Below, in pieces: positions 37,053-45,088 of a stretch of 59,573 nt of DNA (its first letter is position 1; each line of letters starts with the position of its first letter). The DNA is from Bacteroidales bacterium (GTDB lineage: Bacteria; Bacteroidota; Bacteroidia; Bacteroidales; WCHB1-69), in NCBI GenBank assembly GCA_017618435.1, contig JAFZUH010000199.1, positions 1 to 59,573 on the forward strand, written 5' to 3'. The notes below the pieces were generated by a model, which made no database searches, had not been told where the DNA came from, and saw only the letters and a program-made list of their open reading frames with translations. The translations under genes and the position numbers were made by a program.

Positions 37053-37060
37053 TATCTTTG
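37053..37060 (+). promoter_or_regulatory. -7 element of a small RNA cassette
   Basis: TATCTTTG followed by CACTTCTC, the same TATCTTTGCAC sequence found before the plus-strand gene at 42099. It points rightward, against the leftward phage genes. Confidence 0.55.
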
Positions 37061-37064
37061 CACT

Positions 37065-37183
37065 TCTCTTACCTTAAAATAAAAAAGACCCAAAGTGGCT
37101 TATAGGGCTAACCCCCAGCTGCCATTTTGGGCTTATTGTTATAAAAGAGGTAAGAGACTTTTGTAAAGCTGGGGGCTTTTTTT
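37065..37183 (+). ncRNA. Candidate structured small RNA with pseudoknot and terminator
   Basis: No open frame of note. Three interlocking inverted repeats lie in order A-B-C-B'-A'-C'. A: CTCTTACCT (37066-37074) pairs with AGGTAAGAG (37148-37156). B: CCCAAAGTGGC (37089-37099) pairs with GCCATTTTGGG (37121-37131), one G-U pair. C: CCCCCAGCT (37112-37120), inside the B loop, pairs with AGCTGGGGG (37167-37175), which is followed by CTTTTTTT. A and B nest; C with C' closes a pseudoknot or forms the terminator stem. With a promoter at 37053 this is a self-contained unit of about 120 bases. Function unknown. Confidence 0.6.
37078..37131 (-). terminator. Leftward terminator of the phage tail operon
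   Basis: On the minus strand the B/B' stem (CCCAAAATGGC ... GCCACTTTGGG) is followed by TCTTTTTTATTTT. It lies about 80 bases after the last tail gene and shares its DNA with the small RNA on the other strand. Confidence 0.65.
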
Positions 37184-37208
37184 ATGCCATCCCCCTTAGG
37201 CACTTTAA

Positions 37209-37784
37209 TTACATGCGACCATTGATATAATCCGCAAAATCCTGTATGGAAACTTTAATAATGGCACCGTCTTCTCTGACTGCGAGAACATAAGTTAATG
37301 TTTCCCCTCTATTGTATTCTTGTACTTCAGAGACGTCTGCAGGAAATGCCCCAAAATCTTCCGGGGATATTTCGGATTGTATGTCAGTAAGTGATGTGGG
37401 TTTATCTGCCAAATCATCATAAGAACCAGTCTTGGCGACTTTATGCAGTACAATGGCTCCTGCTAAACTTTCGTTTTCTACCTCTTCTTGTGATGTTGAA
37501 GAAGTTGAAAGGGTGCCGACTTCTCCTGCAACGAATCTTGCCACGTTCCATGCCCCGCTGCCGACTCTTATCCTTATATAAATGTCTTCAGCGGAAATTG
37601 GGTAATGCCAACTGCTGCCATCGGCGGAAAACTGTATATCCGCACTTGCTCCGGCTGCACCTTGAAGCGAGGATGCTTTTATACGTATTTCTTCTCCTGT
37701 AGTGGAGTCATAACCTACAAGATAATCTTGTTGTCCTATACTGTTTTTTAATAGAAAATCTCTAAATCTTTTTAATAATGACAT
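37209..37784 (-). CDS. Phage tail fibre/tip protein
   Basis: A 191-residue protein beginning MSLLKRFRDFLLKNSIGQQDYLVGYDSTTGEEIRI. The middle (VQFSADGSSWHYP-like IQFSADGSSWHYPISAEDIYIRIRVGSGAW) and the end (TYVLAVREDGAIIKVSIQDFADYI) are of a kind seen in short fibre or collar proteins of Bacteroidota phages. Last gene of the leftward late operon. Precise role unknown. Confidence 0.5.
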   Translation of the reverse strand: MSLLKRFRDFLLKNSIGQQDYLVGYDSTTGEEIRIKASSLQGAAGASADIQFSADGSSWHYPISAEDIYIRIRVGSGAWNVARFVAGEVGTLSTSSTSQEEVENESLAGAIVLHKVAKTGSYDDLADKPTSLTDIQSEISPEDFGAFPADVSEVQEYNRGETLTYVLAVREDGAIIKVSIQDFADYINGRM

Positions 37785-37795
37785 GATGTTTTTTT

Positions 37796-38098
37796 TTAAT
37801 TTTGTGTTAATGTACTATTACCGTCGTTACTTATAAGTGTATATGAGCTGTCATTGCTCATCAGTGTGCATTCTTGATTGTCTTCCGAGGCACTTGCCGG
37901 GCAGAATTTGTTCGCAGACAAATAATCCGCCACCCGCTGCCGACCCACTTCATCAACTTCTATTTCCGTTCCTACTGTCAATTCTTCTGTAACGGAAATG
38001 TCATTGACTTGGGCGATGTCAAATACGGATTCCATGTCTCCGCTTGCCTGCAATGCCACATCCAATAGTGTCTGCCTGTCTTTTACTTGTTGCTTCAT
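37796..38098 (-). CDS. Small phage tail protein, LysM-like start
   Basis: A 100-residue protein. Residues 5-55 (KDRQTLLDVALQASGDMESVFDIAQVNDISVTEELTVGTEIEV) have the spacing of a LysM-like domain. The C-terminus repeats a short motif (TLMSNDSSYTLISNDGNSTLTQ). Start overlaps the stop of the upstream gene (ATGA). Probably a tail-tip or fibre accessory. Confidence 0.55.
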   Translation of the reverse strand: MKQQVKDRQTLLDVALQASGDMESVFDIAQVNDISVTEELTVGTEIEVDEVGRQRVADYLSANKFCPASASEDNQECTLMSNDSSYTLISNDGNSTLTQN

Positions 38099-38922
38099 AA
38101 ATATATGTCTCCTGTTATTTGCATTTTATTGGGATAAGCATGCAGTGGTGTTACAGCTGCATGTTTATAGCATACTATTTTCGCAGTATTGTCTCCATAA
38201 CCTTGAACAATATATCCGGAAGCGACACATCCGTCTGCTGATACCTGTATGGGGTGACAGAAAGTGTTGCCGGTGCTTAAAACTGCTCCGATGATATCTT
38301 TTATTGTTCCGCTGATTGTTATTTCTATTTCATTCGCATCTATTTGAGCTTTGGCAATTTCCAATTCTATATGCAAGTGTTTTTGGAGCATGTTGCGAAC
38401 AAAAGTATTGTTGCGAACTATTGAAAATTGTGACGGCAAGCTAAACGCGTCATTGGCAATTTTTTCTCTCGATAATCCTAAAATATCTTCCAATGTATGG
38501 TATTTCCATGTAGTGTTTTCTCCTGCGGAATAGGTTATGGTGCATTGTTCTTGGATTAAACAATCCTCATAAGTTGTTACTCCATCCGTGCCGATAATGT
38601 CTGTGCTGACATCCGTAGTTGTGAGGACAAAATCGCTTGAATGTTTGAGTAAATTGTCTCTTGCTGACCATTGTTCTGATGAACCGGCCACACCGGTTCC
38701 ATTTACTTTTACTATTTTCCCGACCGCATACAACCGGTTTGGTTGCAGATACATGTACGATACAACCTGTGGCAATCCGTGTAAAATAACGGCGGTTCCT
38801 TGCGGCAAATGCAATCCGTCAAGCACGCGGCTCAACATTTGGAAATTGTCTTCTATGGCCGACAATGTCTCTTTCGTTACCGGATAAATTCCTACTCTGT
38901 TAATATTATTCAATCTGTTCAT
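38095..38922 (-). CDS. Phage tail/fibre-associated protein
   Basis: A 275-residue protein beginning MNRLNNINRVGIYPVTKETLSAIEDNFQMLSRVL. The longer frame from 38946 starts at TTG and is less likely. The N-terminus and PQGTAVILHGLPQVVSYMYLQPNR resemble fibre-network proteins of Bacteroidota phages; no enzymatic motif. In the baseplate-to-fibre segment of the late operon. Confidence 0.5.
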   Translation of the reverse strand: MNRLNNINRVGIYPVTKETLSAIEDNFQMLSRVLDGLHLPQGTAVILHGLPQVVSYMYLQPNRLYAVGKIVKVNGTGVAGSSEQWSARDNLLKHSSDFVLTTTDVSTDIIGTDGVTTYEDCLIQEQCTITYSAGENTTWKYHTLEDILGLSREKIANDAFSLPSQFSIVRNNTFVRNMLQKHLHIELEIAKAQIDANEIEITISGTIKDIIGAVLSTGNTFCHPIQVSADGCVASGYIVQGYGDNTAKIVCYKHAAVTPLHAYPNKMQITGDIYL

Positions 38923-38938
38923 GATTACTAATTTTGGT

Positions 38939-39391
38939 TTATTCAAAAAATACTATTTCATATTGGGTGCCGGAAAACTTGTATCTATCTACAAGAGCGG
39001 CTATTATTTGTTTTTTGTCCGACAATGCCACCGGAACATATACATAGAACCCTCTATAACCGATGTCATTTTTGCCGATTATTCCCCAAAAACCTATTTC
39101 CTTGGGTTTATATTCTGCATTTTCCCACACTCCGTCTATTACATGATAGGGAGCGTCTGTTATATATATGCCGCTCGTTTCAAGTGTGTCGTTCAGCAAT
39201 TTTTGCAACAATGGCGTTTGGGAATTGTAGGTCAATGCGGTTTCTTCTCTTTCTTTGAACGACAAAAACTGATGATAATACCGTTTTAACGGACGCACCA
39301 TCACTTCTATCAAATCAACTATATTGCCCCGCAATGAATAGGGCAACATACAAACTATCAGTCTCCGAAAATTTAAATCATACTTTGACAT
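38939..39391 (-). CDS. Phage baseplate-region protein, 150 residues
   Basis: I do not recognise the family. It starts MSKYDLNFRRLIVCMLPYSLRGNIVDLIEVMVRPL and lies directly after gpJ, where gpI-type wedge/tail-tip proteins are found in Mu and P2 phages. It is a candidate functional equivalent by position only. Confidence 0.45.
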   Translation of the reverse strand: MSKYDLNFRRLIVCMLPYSLRGNIVDLIEVMVRPLKRYYHQFLSFKEREETALTYNSQTPLLQKLLNDTLETSGIYITDAPYHVIDGVWENAEYKPKEIGFWGIIGKNDIGYRGFYVYVPVALSDKKQIIAALVDRYKFSGTQYEIVFFE

Positions 39392-39396
39392 ACTGC

Positions 39397-40296
39397 TTAT
39401 TTTTCAATAATTACTTCAAGACTTCTCAATGTCAAATACCCTGACTGCGGGGTGTAATAGGTGTCTCCCGTAATATCTTCTGCTGGATGTCCGGCATGGG
39501 TAGCTAACAGACTGTTCACCTGTGCTATCTCTATCCCTTCTACTGTCTGAAGATGGTCTATCATGGTCATGCCTACAAATTGTCCGTTGAATTCTATGCT
39601 GTTTAAATACGATTTTATCGCTGTTGCAACAGCATTTTCAACTTCTGTATCGGTTCCGAATATAAGCGGATTGTACACAATTTTCACCGACACATCCAAT
39701 TCGTCCGCATTTTCATTGACGATGGTCAGTGGAATGCCTGCCGGCTTTATTCTGTTGATATACGCTTCTGCCATTGCAGCTTCTGCAGAACTCAACGGAG
39801 TAGGCGACCCGTTCCCGTCATCTTTGGCTATTTTTATTATCACCTCACGACCGCTATCCAAAGCACTCGCATATTTGACAATCTGCAGTTCTTCTATTTC
39901 CGAAGCCGTCAAACCGGTGTCGGGATATTCTGTCCCTTCTGCAAAATCTACATCACTATGGCTGTAGTCATTTTCTATATCCTGACCGTAACGAAAGGCT
40001 TTCATCTTCTTGGCATACCATCCCGCATACCCGTAGCGTTCTTTGTCCACCACCTGCTGAACATCCTTTTTGAACCAGTCAAACAGGTTCTCCATGGTCG
40101 CCATACAGGCGGCTATGGCGTATATCAAACAGGTCTCGACGCTGATTGTGCTGAAATGGCTGTCATAATAAGCCAAATGTGTGGCATCGTCGCCGTCTGC
40201 ATCATATTCTTCCAATTGATAAAGATTTCTCAAGGTGGCATTGCGTACAAATGCTACCTTTATTTCTTCTGCTGTTTCTTTTATTGTTCTTGCCAT
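39397..40296 (-). CDS. Baseplate protein J-like
   Basis: A 299-residue protein. The middle and end (SSAEAAMAEAYINRIKPAGIPLTIVNENADELDVSVKIVYNP, YLNSIEFNGQFVGMTMIDHLQTVEGIEIAQVN) match the gpJ/Mu gp47 baseplate family, which forms the wedge of contractile tails. An N-terminal region holds ENLFDWFKKDVQQVVDKERYGYAGWYAKKMKAFRYG, frequent in Bacteroidota versions. gpW-like gene precedes it by 2 bases. Confidence 0.85.
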   Translation of the reverse strand: MARTIKETAEEIKVAFVRNATLRNLYQLEEYDADGDDATHLAYYDSHFSTISVETCLIYAIAACMATMENLFDWFKKDVQQVVDKERYGYAGWYAKKMKAFRYGQDIENDYSHSDVDFAEGTEYPDTGLTASEIEELQIVKYASALDSGREVIIKIAKDDGNGSPTPLSSAEAAMAEAYINRIKPAGIPLTIVNENADELDVSVKIVYNPLIFGTDTEVENAVATAIKSYLNSIEFNGQFVGMTMIDHLQTVEGIEIAQVNSLLATHAGHPAEDITGDTYYTPQSGYLTLRSLEVIIEK

Positions 40297-40298
40297 AT

Positions 40299-40574
40299 CT
40301 ATTTCAATTCTATTTCTATATCGTCATCAACTACTTTTATTCTTTCTACTTCAACCTTGCAATACATTAATTGATTCTTTACATTTCCCGCCCAAAAGCT
40401 ATCCGGACGGCCGGCGATCATGTTTTTTGCATTCCCGCCAAGGGTCGGCTCGTGTTTGTATTCTCCTGTAAAGGCTCGTGTCAGATGTTCCGCCACCTGT
40501 GCTTTCACTTCGCCTATAACAAGGCTGCCTCCTTTTATCTGCAAATCTCCGTCTTCTACTATTATCCCTCGCAT
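40299..40574 (-). CDS. Baseplate wedge gpW/gp25-like (Mu gp46)
   Basis: A 91-residue protein (MRGIIVEDGDLQIKGGSLVIGEVKAQVAEHLTRAFTGEYKHEPTLGG). Short size, the position between V and J, and the conserved QVAEHLTRAFTGEYKHEPTLG region fit the gp46/gpW family. Confidence 0.7.
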   Translation of the reverse strand: MRGIIVEDGDLQIKGGSLVIGEVKAQVAEHLTRAFTGEYKHEPTLGGNAKNMIAGRPDSFWAGNVKNQLMYCKVEVERIKVVDDDIEIELK

Positions 40575-40578
40575 TTTT

Positions 40579-41085
40579 CTAATGTTTTATTTTCTCATCT
40601 TGATAATCATTGATATTAAATTTCTCTGCTTGATTAGTTGTTACTGCAGCAGTACCGGATTGTGCTACTGCAGAGCCTTCCGTGCTGACTGCATGTGTGT
40701 GATTATTGAAGGTATCTACTAAAGCATTTAATTGCTTTGTCAGGTCTTTTATATTTATCAGTCCGCCATTGTCGCCGCCGTTGATGGTGATTTTGTCGCA
40801 TTGTATGTCCACACTGTCTATTTCGCTGTACAGGCTCACATAGTAATTAAAATCGTCTATCCTTGCCACCAATACAAAACTGTCTGCTTTGGGTTTTATC
40901 ACCATGCCGACGCTCTCGTCCGACAGCTCGTTCAAGCGTACTCCTGCTATTTTCAAGTTATCACCTTGACGCACCACGGTACAGGTGGCTCCGTCCACCT
41001 TTTGCACTTGGGCGACAAAGCAGTTTTGAGGTATTTTCCCCATAATGGCTTTTAGCAAATTCGCACATTCTCTTTCTTTACTCAT
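40579..41085 (-). CDS. Baseplate spike/assembly protein V-like (Mu gp45)
   Basis: A 168-residue protein. The OB-fold N-terminal region (FVAQVQKVDGATCTVVRQGDNLKIAGVRLNE ... IKPKADSFVLVARID) is followed by a beta-helix-like DSVDIQCDKITINGGDNGGLINI and a C-terminal NNHTHAVSTEGSAV (His motif common in spike tips). ATG 41085 overlaps the gpD stop (ATGA). Confidence 0.75.
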   Translation of the reverse strand: MSKERECANLLKAIMGKIPQNCFVAQVQKVDGATCTVVRQGDNLKIAGVRLNELSDESVGMVIKPKADSFVLVARIDDFNYYVSLYSEIDSVDIQCDKITINGGDNGGLINIKDLTKQLNALVDTFNNHTHAVSTEGSAVAQSGTAAVTTNQAEKFNINDYQDEKIKH

Positions 41086-42095
41086 TTTATTGCGTATCCT
41101 AAGGTTATCACTTGTCTGTATCCTGATGTCCCGAACTTGTATTCCACTGCATCCACCCAAAATTTTCGTCCGTCTCTTTCTTTGCGTAGCTTGTCTTGCA
41201 GTCTGACAATATCGCCTTTTCGCACGTAAGGAACTCCGAATCCGGTGATGTTGCCTGTCATTTTGTCACAAGCATATTCATTGTATATTTTTTCCGCTGC
41301 AGCTTTCAGTTCCGTCTGGGTTTTCATGCCGGAAAAGTAAAAATGTCGCTGCTCATAGTCGCTTTTGACCGATTTGCCGCTCACATCTATTGCCTCTTGG
41401 GGAATTATACATTCCAACTTCGTGTTGTCTGTTTGTATGCTGGTGGCTTTTACAGCTATTTTCACATCATCTTTCGTGGTGTATTTCAGACTGTCGCTTA
41501 TCTGATTCCTTTCGGGGTCAAAAGTCAATATTCTTCCATTGGCCAATGCCTTGTGGGTGGTGATGCCGTAAAACACGCCCTCTCTGAAAAAGCCTTTCAG
41601 CCACGGATAGGTGGATATCAATTTGTCCAATGCTTGGGCAAGTGTCTGCTGGTCTATTTTTACTTGACCGAAATTTACATCGTCCGGCAGTTCGATCCGG
41701 AGCTCCGGAACATATTTCTTCATCCATTTTTTGAAGTCAAAATGCTCAATAATTTCCGCATCCACATTGATGGACTTAAACAAACGCATCTCGTTTTCGC
41801 AATAGATGACTATTTCCTTGATGGTGTTTTCCACGCTTTTGATATAGCCTTTAAACACCATTTCCATATTGCCCATTTCCGCATAGCCGAGTTTTATGAT
41901 TATGGCATCATCCACATTGACAAAGTCTGTTAAGGCTTTTCCTTGCCATTGCATCTTGCGTGGAACCTTCAAAACCGCCGTATCGGTAAGGTTTTTGCAT
42001 GATGTTTTTATTAAAATATCATTGCAATAGTCAAACGTAATAGTTTTTTTACTATCTTTGCACTTAATTTCTATGTCACACTTTAAACTTAACAT
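41082..42095 (-). CDS. Baseplate hub gpD-like (Mu gp44 type)
   Basis: A 337-residue protein with the late-control D architecture: N-terminal DTAVLKVPRKMQWQGK, DDAIIIKLGY, FKGYIKSVE and C-terminal GNITGFGVPYVRKGDIVRLQD followed by ERDGRKFWVDAVEYKFGTSGYRQVITLG. It forms the central hub with V. Its start codon and first codons overlap the plus-strand promoter of the gene at 42099. Confidence 0.75.
   Translation of the reverse strand: MLSLKCDIEIKCKDSKKTITFDYCNDILIKTSCKNLTDTAVLKVPRKMQWQGKALTDFVNVDDAIIIKLGYAEMGNMEMVFKGYIKSVENTIKEIVIYCENEMRLFKSINVDAEIIEHFDFKKWMKKYVPELRIELPDDVNFGQVKIDQQTLAQALDKLISTYPWLKGFFREGVFYGITTHKALANGRILTFDPERNQISDSLKYTTKDDVKIAVKATSIQTDNTKLECIIPQEAIDVSGKSVKSDYEQRHFYFSGMKTQTELKAAAEKIYNEYACDKMTGNITGFGVPYVRKGDIVRLQDKLRKERDGRKFWVDAVEYKFGTSGYRQVITLGYAIK
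42053..42060 (+). promoter_or_regulatory. -7 element for the plus-strand gene at 42099
   Basis: TATCTTTG followed by CAC, inside the first codons of the leftward hub gene, giving a leader of about 34 bases. Confidence 0.55.
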
Positions 42096-42098
42096 ACT

Positions 42099-42419
42099 AT
42101 GAAATATTTATTAGCACTCGTATTGATACCGATAGCCACTTTGTTTGCTTCCTCTAACAAACCCATTGACAAGGAAAAATGCTCTTGTGAAGGACTTCCT
42201 TTGTATGGTAACGTAAAGGTAGTTACTTGTGCTCCTACTTTTAATGTAAAAGTAGTGGATTGTGCAGAAAATATGGACATAAAAGTAGTGGATTGTTGTC
42301 CGACACAATGTGGAGAGTGGCGATTTGTGGATTGTGGAGAAGACTTTTCTATTCGTTTTGTGGATTGTGGAGAAGACTTTTCTATCCGTTTTGTGGATTG
42401 TGCTCCGGGTGTGCGATAA
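42099..42419 (+). CDS. Secreted Cys-rich repeat protein, antisense insert in the tail operon
   Basis: A 106-residue protein with signal peptide (MKYLLALVLIPIATLFASS) and six short beta-like repeats of 11 or so residues: VKVVTCAPTF, VKVVDCAENM, IKVVDCCPTQ, WRFVDCGEDF, IRFVDCGEDF, IRFVDCAPGV. Each carries a V-D-C core. It somewhat resembles DUF6150 (7(1)-septoil-knot) repeats, though only six units are visible. It is on the opposite strand to all nearby phage genes, has its own promoter, and is flanked by 3 and 14 bases. Likely a cargo gene expressed in the lysogen. Confidence 0.8.
   Translation: MKYLLALVLIPIATLFASSNKPIDKEKCSCEGLPLYGNVKVVTCAPTFNVKVVDCAENMDIKVVDCCPTQCGEWRFVDCGEDFSIRFVDCGEDFSIRFVDCAPGVR
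42324..42403 (+). repeat. 33-base tandem repeat within the Cys-rich gene
   Basis: TTTGTGGATTGTGGAGAAG starts identical units at 42324 and 42357 (one mismatch in 33), with a third partial unit from 42390. It encodes the repeated FVDCGEDFSIR block and shows recent duplication. Confidence 0.85.
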
Positions 42420-42433
42420 CATTTTTACCATAT

Positions 42434-43006
42434 TTAATCTTCTACTAAAAAATCATAATCCATATCACTCCACAATGTAATGGTATAGGGCATTACATTA
42501 AAATAGTTCATGCCGCTTTGCATAAAATCCACTTTTTTAACAACCACCTGTGTAATGTCATAAATGCCGTTTAAAAACTTGCTGCTGACATACATTTTTT
42601 TGTTAATCGCCAAAATTTGCTGCAAAAACCACAAGTCTTCGTAAGGAAATCCCTGCACACCTTCTTTTCTAATCGTGCCTTTAAGGGTGATTGTATAATC
42701 TTTGGTATAGATATATTCTTTTACGCTGCCATTTCGGTTTACTAATTCGGTTGTCTCTATTTTCTTTTCCAACACCACATCAATTTTGCAGTCGTCAAAC
42801 ACTACATTTACGCCGCTTTGCGGATTCACATTTTCATGCAATATCACCTCATTGATGGTTTGGCTCCTTTCGTTGAGCAACTTTTCTTCGTTGGTGGTCT
42901 CTATTACTATGTCGCTTAATGCTGTCCGGTAGAGTTTTTCCTTAATGGCACTCACCACCGCACTTTCTGCTCCTGTTCTGCTCGGTATCAATATTCTTAT
43001 TGCCAT
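42434..43006 (-). CDS. Phage tail protein, tape-measure to hub region
   Basis: A 190-residue protein (MAIRILIPSRTGAESAVVSAIKEKLYRTALSDIVIETTNEEKLLNE) with KRKEYIYTKDYTITLKGTIR-like and QQILAINKKMYVSSKFLNGIYDITQVVVKKVDF. The layout corresponds to DUF6046-type proteins between tape measure and gpD in Bacteroidota phages. Possibly a distal-tail or hub adaptor. Confidence 0.55.
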   Translation of the reverse strand: MAIRILIPSRTGAESAVVSAIKEKLYRTALSDIVIETTNEEKLLNERSQTINEVILHENVNPQSGVNVVFDDCKIDVVLEKKIETTELVNRNGSVKEYIYTKDYTITLKGTIRKEGVQGFPYEDLWFLQQILAINKKMYVSSKFLNGIYDITQVVVKKVDFMQSGMNYFNVMPYTITLWSDMDYDFLVED

Positions 43007-43034
43007 TTTTTATAATTTTTCATTTCCTTTTCTC

Positions 43035-43073
43035 CTTTCCCACTTTTAAGGGGGTGCCCTCAGGGCGGGGGAT
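43035..43073. repeat. GC-rich palindromic repeat between tape measure and next gene
   Basis: TTTCCCACTTTTAAGGGGGT then GCCCTCAGGGCGGGGG. The inner GCCC-TCA-GGGC stem and outer CCCCC/GGGGG runs form a hairpin unlike the AT-rich surroundings. I recall similar units as scattered repeats in Bacteroidota genomes but could not check. Confidence 0.6.
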
Positions 43074-43076
43074 TCA

Positions 43077-44774
43077 CTATTCTGCTGCGTAATTTACATC
43101 ATTGACTATCATTTGCAAGGCCATCGAGAGCTTCTCCATAAAGTCTCCGGCCGTCTCCGGACTGTCTTGGCTGCTTTGGAACATATTCGTGTTTTCTCCT
43201 ATCAGACTGCCGATAGTAATATTAAAATTCTTGATATTCTTGCCTCCGGCACTGATGGTTTCACTTGAGGTGCTCAAGTCGTTGTTGATGGTTTTTGTGT
43301 TGTCGGTGATTCCCAAACCCAAACTTGCCTGTAAATCCTTGCTCACACCTTTCAATGTCTTGCTCTTGTCAAAACTCAAGCTCACTCCCTTCCATGCGTT
43401 GGCGGCGGCTTGGGCGTGTTTGGCCACTTCTTTTGCTCCTCCGCTTATCGCTTTTTTCCTCCGCTCTATGTCATCGCTTATTTCTTTCAGTGCCCGGTTG
43501 TTTTCTATTTCATCACCTTTGCCTAACAGCAATTTTAACTTATACCACGCCTCTTTCAATTTGTCTATGCCTATCATGATACCGTTGATCATGGTCGTGT
43601 ATTTTAATTTTACGGCTTCAACAAACATAAAAAACGTTTCTTTGGCAAAGGTTACTACCGCATCCCACAAGGTGCCCCAACCTTTTATCTTCACACAAAG
43701 AAAAACAATCACACCTATCAATGCCACTATTCCGGCAATTACCAAACCTATCGGGTTCGCTGTCATCACCGCATTCAATATTGCTTGTGCTCCTGCCCAA
43801 AGTTTTGTTGCTGTTGTACATATTGTTTCCCATATCACCAGTGCTTTCACGGTTATTATAACCGCTCCAATCGCACCTAACAGTCCTAACAAAATAGGTG
43901 ATAGAAAATTGATGGTATCCCCAAAATTTCGTAGTGTTGTACCAAGTCCTTCCATCCATGTAACAAGTTGCTCTAACCTTACATAAATGCGGTCAAACAC
44001 AGGCAATAAGGATGTCTTTAATCTTAACCACAATTTGCCTATCCTTTCCTGCAAATCTCCTATACTATTGCTTATCTGTTTCATCGCTCCTTCTGGTGTA
44101 CTGGCCAAGGCTTCGTTTACGCCGCCAACGGCTGAACTAACTACTTCAGCCAATGTAGCAGCTCGTTGTTCTTCCGTACCGAATTTGAGTATTTTTTCTT
44201 GGGCTTCATCAAATTTGTAGCCGTAACGACTCAAGGCTCCAACCTGTCCGTCCATCACTTTCCCCATCATGGTGGCTATATTTACGGCACTCTCTTGGCT
44301 GGCGTTCATACCGTATTGTTGAGCTACCATGTCGTTCATCACCGGCATCAACTTCTTCAAAGTGTCGGCTTTCGTCAGATAGGTTCCCAATTCTTGGGCT
44401 CCCGCCAACTGCACCTCATCGCCGATAACTCCCAATTTTTGTTGGGCAGATGCCAAGTCAAGTATGCTTTGCATTTCCTCCCGGCTCGCTCCCATGGTGT
44501 TCCGCATCACCTGTGCCAATTTTGTCTCCGCTTCCACCTGGGCAGTCGTCAATTGCTCGTAATTATTCAGTTTGTTCACAATTCCGCCTATGCTCCCGGC
44601 TAACGTAGTATATATCTGGTTCAAATTTATACACGCACGACCTATCCTATTAAACAAACTTTCGGTTTTTTCGGCTGTAATATTCAGCTTGTCCGTCTCT
44701 TGTTGCAAGGCAGAAATGTTTTTAACGGCATTGCCATCTATATTTATAGTGAATTTTACTGTATTATTTGACAT
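43077..44774 (-). CDS. Tail tape measure protein
   Basis: A 565-residue protein. N-terminal coiled region, then a conserved tape-measure block (LASAQQKLGVIGDEVQLAGAQELGTYL ... LMPVMNDMVAQQYGMNASQESAVNIATMMGKVMDGQVGALSRYGYKFDEAQ), central hydrophobic segments (about 290-375) and a helical C-terminus. At about 0.15 nm per residue the tail would be roughly 85 nm. It follows the frameshifted chaperone gene, the universal order. Confidence 0.9.
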   Translation of the reverse strand: MSNNTVKFTINIDGNAVKNISALQQETDKLNITAEKTESLFNRIGRACINLNQIYTTLAGSIGGIVNKLNNYEQLTTAQVEAETKLAQVMRNTMGASREEMQSILDLASAQQKLGVIGDEVQLAGAQELGTYLTKADTLKKLMPVMNDMVAQQYGMNASQESAVNIATMMGKVMDGQVGALSRYGYKFDEAQEKILKFGTEEQRAATLAEVVSSAVGGVNEALASTPEGAMKQISNSIGDLQERIGKLWLRLKTSLLPVFDRIYVRLEQLVTWMEGLGTTLRNFGDTINFLSPILLGLLGAIGAVIITVKALVIWETICTTATKLWAGAQAILNAVMTANPIGLVIAGIVALIGVIVFLCVKIKGWGTLWDAVVTFAKETFFMFVEAVKLKYTTMINGIMIGIDKLKEAWYKLKLLLGKGDEIENNRALKEISDDIERRKKAISGGAKEVAKHAQAAANAWKGVSLSFDKSKTLKGVSKDLQASLGLGITDNTKTINNDLSTSSETISAGGKNIKNFNITIGSLIGENTNMFQSSQDSPETAGDFMEKLSMALQMIVNDVNYAAE

Positions 44775-44803
44775 ATTTTTTGCTATTTCTCATTTTTTTT
44801 GTT

Positions 44804-44811
44804 TACCTTTG
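44804..44811 (+). promoter_or_regulatory. -7 element giving a leaderless plus-strand transcript
   Basis: TACCTTTG ends 4 bases before ATG 44816; the expected transcription start is at or just before the ATG. Confidence 0.5.
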
Positions 44812-44815
44812 CAAC

Positions 44816-45088
44816 ATGAAAACTTTTCTTATCATATTACTCATCGCCATTTTGTTTGTGCCGGCTGTTTGTCTGGTCATGTTCTTGTACGCTTTTTTCT
44901 GCTATCTTACAGGAAGGCTGACTAAAGATGACTTGCAAAGAGCAGCTAAGGAATACAATCAGAAAAAAGCAGAAGAAAAACTAAAAAAGAAAATCAGAAG
45001 AAGAAAATCAGAAGAATATACTATGAACTCTTTCTATGGTCGCCCTGACGACCTTGATATTACAATTACTATCCAAAAACAAGACTAA
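44816..45088 (+). CDS. Small membrane protein, antisense insert between tape measure and chaperone
   Basis: A 90-residue protein: a strongly hydrophobic N-terminus (about 3-30, MKTFLIILLIAILFVPAVCL and on), then a very basic helix (KKAEEKLKKKIRRRKSEE) and a short acidic tail. The design resembles DUF4834-type small membrane proteins of Bacteroidota. It runs opposite to the tail operon and ends directly against the end of the chaperone T frame (0-base gap). With its own promoter it is probably a lysogen-expressed cargo gene, for instance in superinfection exclusion, which is a guess. Confidence 0.75.
   Translation: MKTFLIILLIAILFVPAVCLVMFLYAFFCYLTGRLTKDDLQRAAKEYNQKKAEEKLKKKIRRRKSEEYTMNSFYGRPDDLDITITIQKQD

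Noticed and set aside
41196..41933. Open frame of 245 codons antisense to the gpD-like gene
   Set aside because: No promoter, leader or protein-like pattern; unlike the real opposite-strand genes at 42099 and 44816.
42099..42431. Minus-strand frame with TIHKTNRKVFSTIHK repeats
   Set aside because: It is the antisense of the 33-base repeat in the secreted protein gene; only the plus frame has a signal peptide and promoter.
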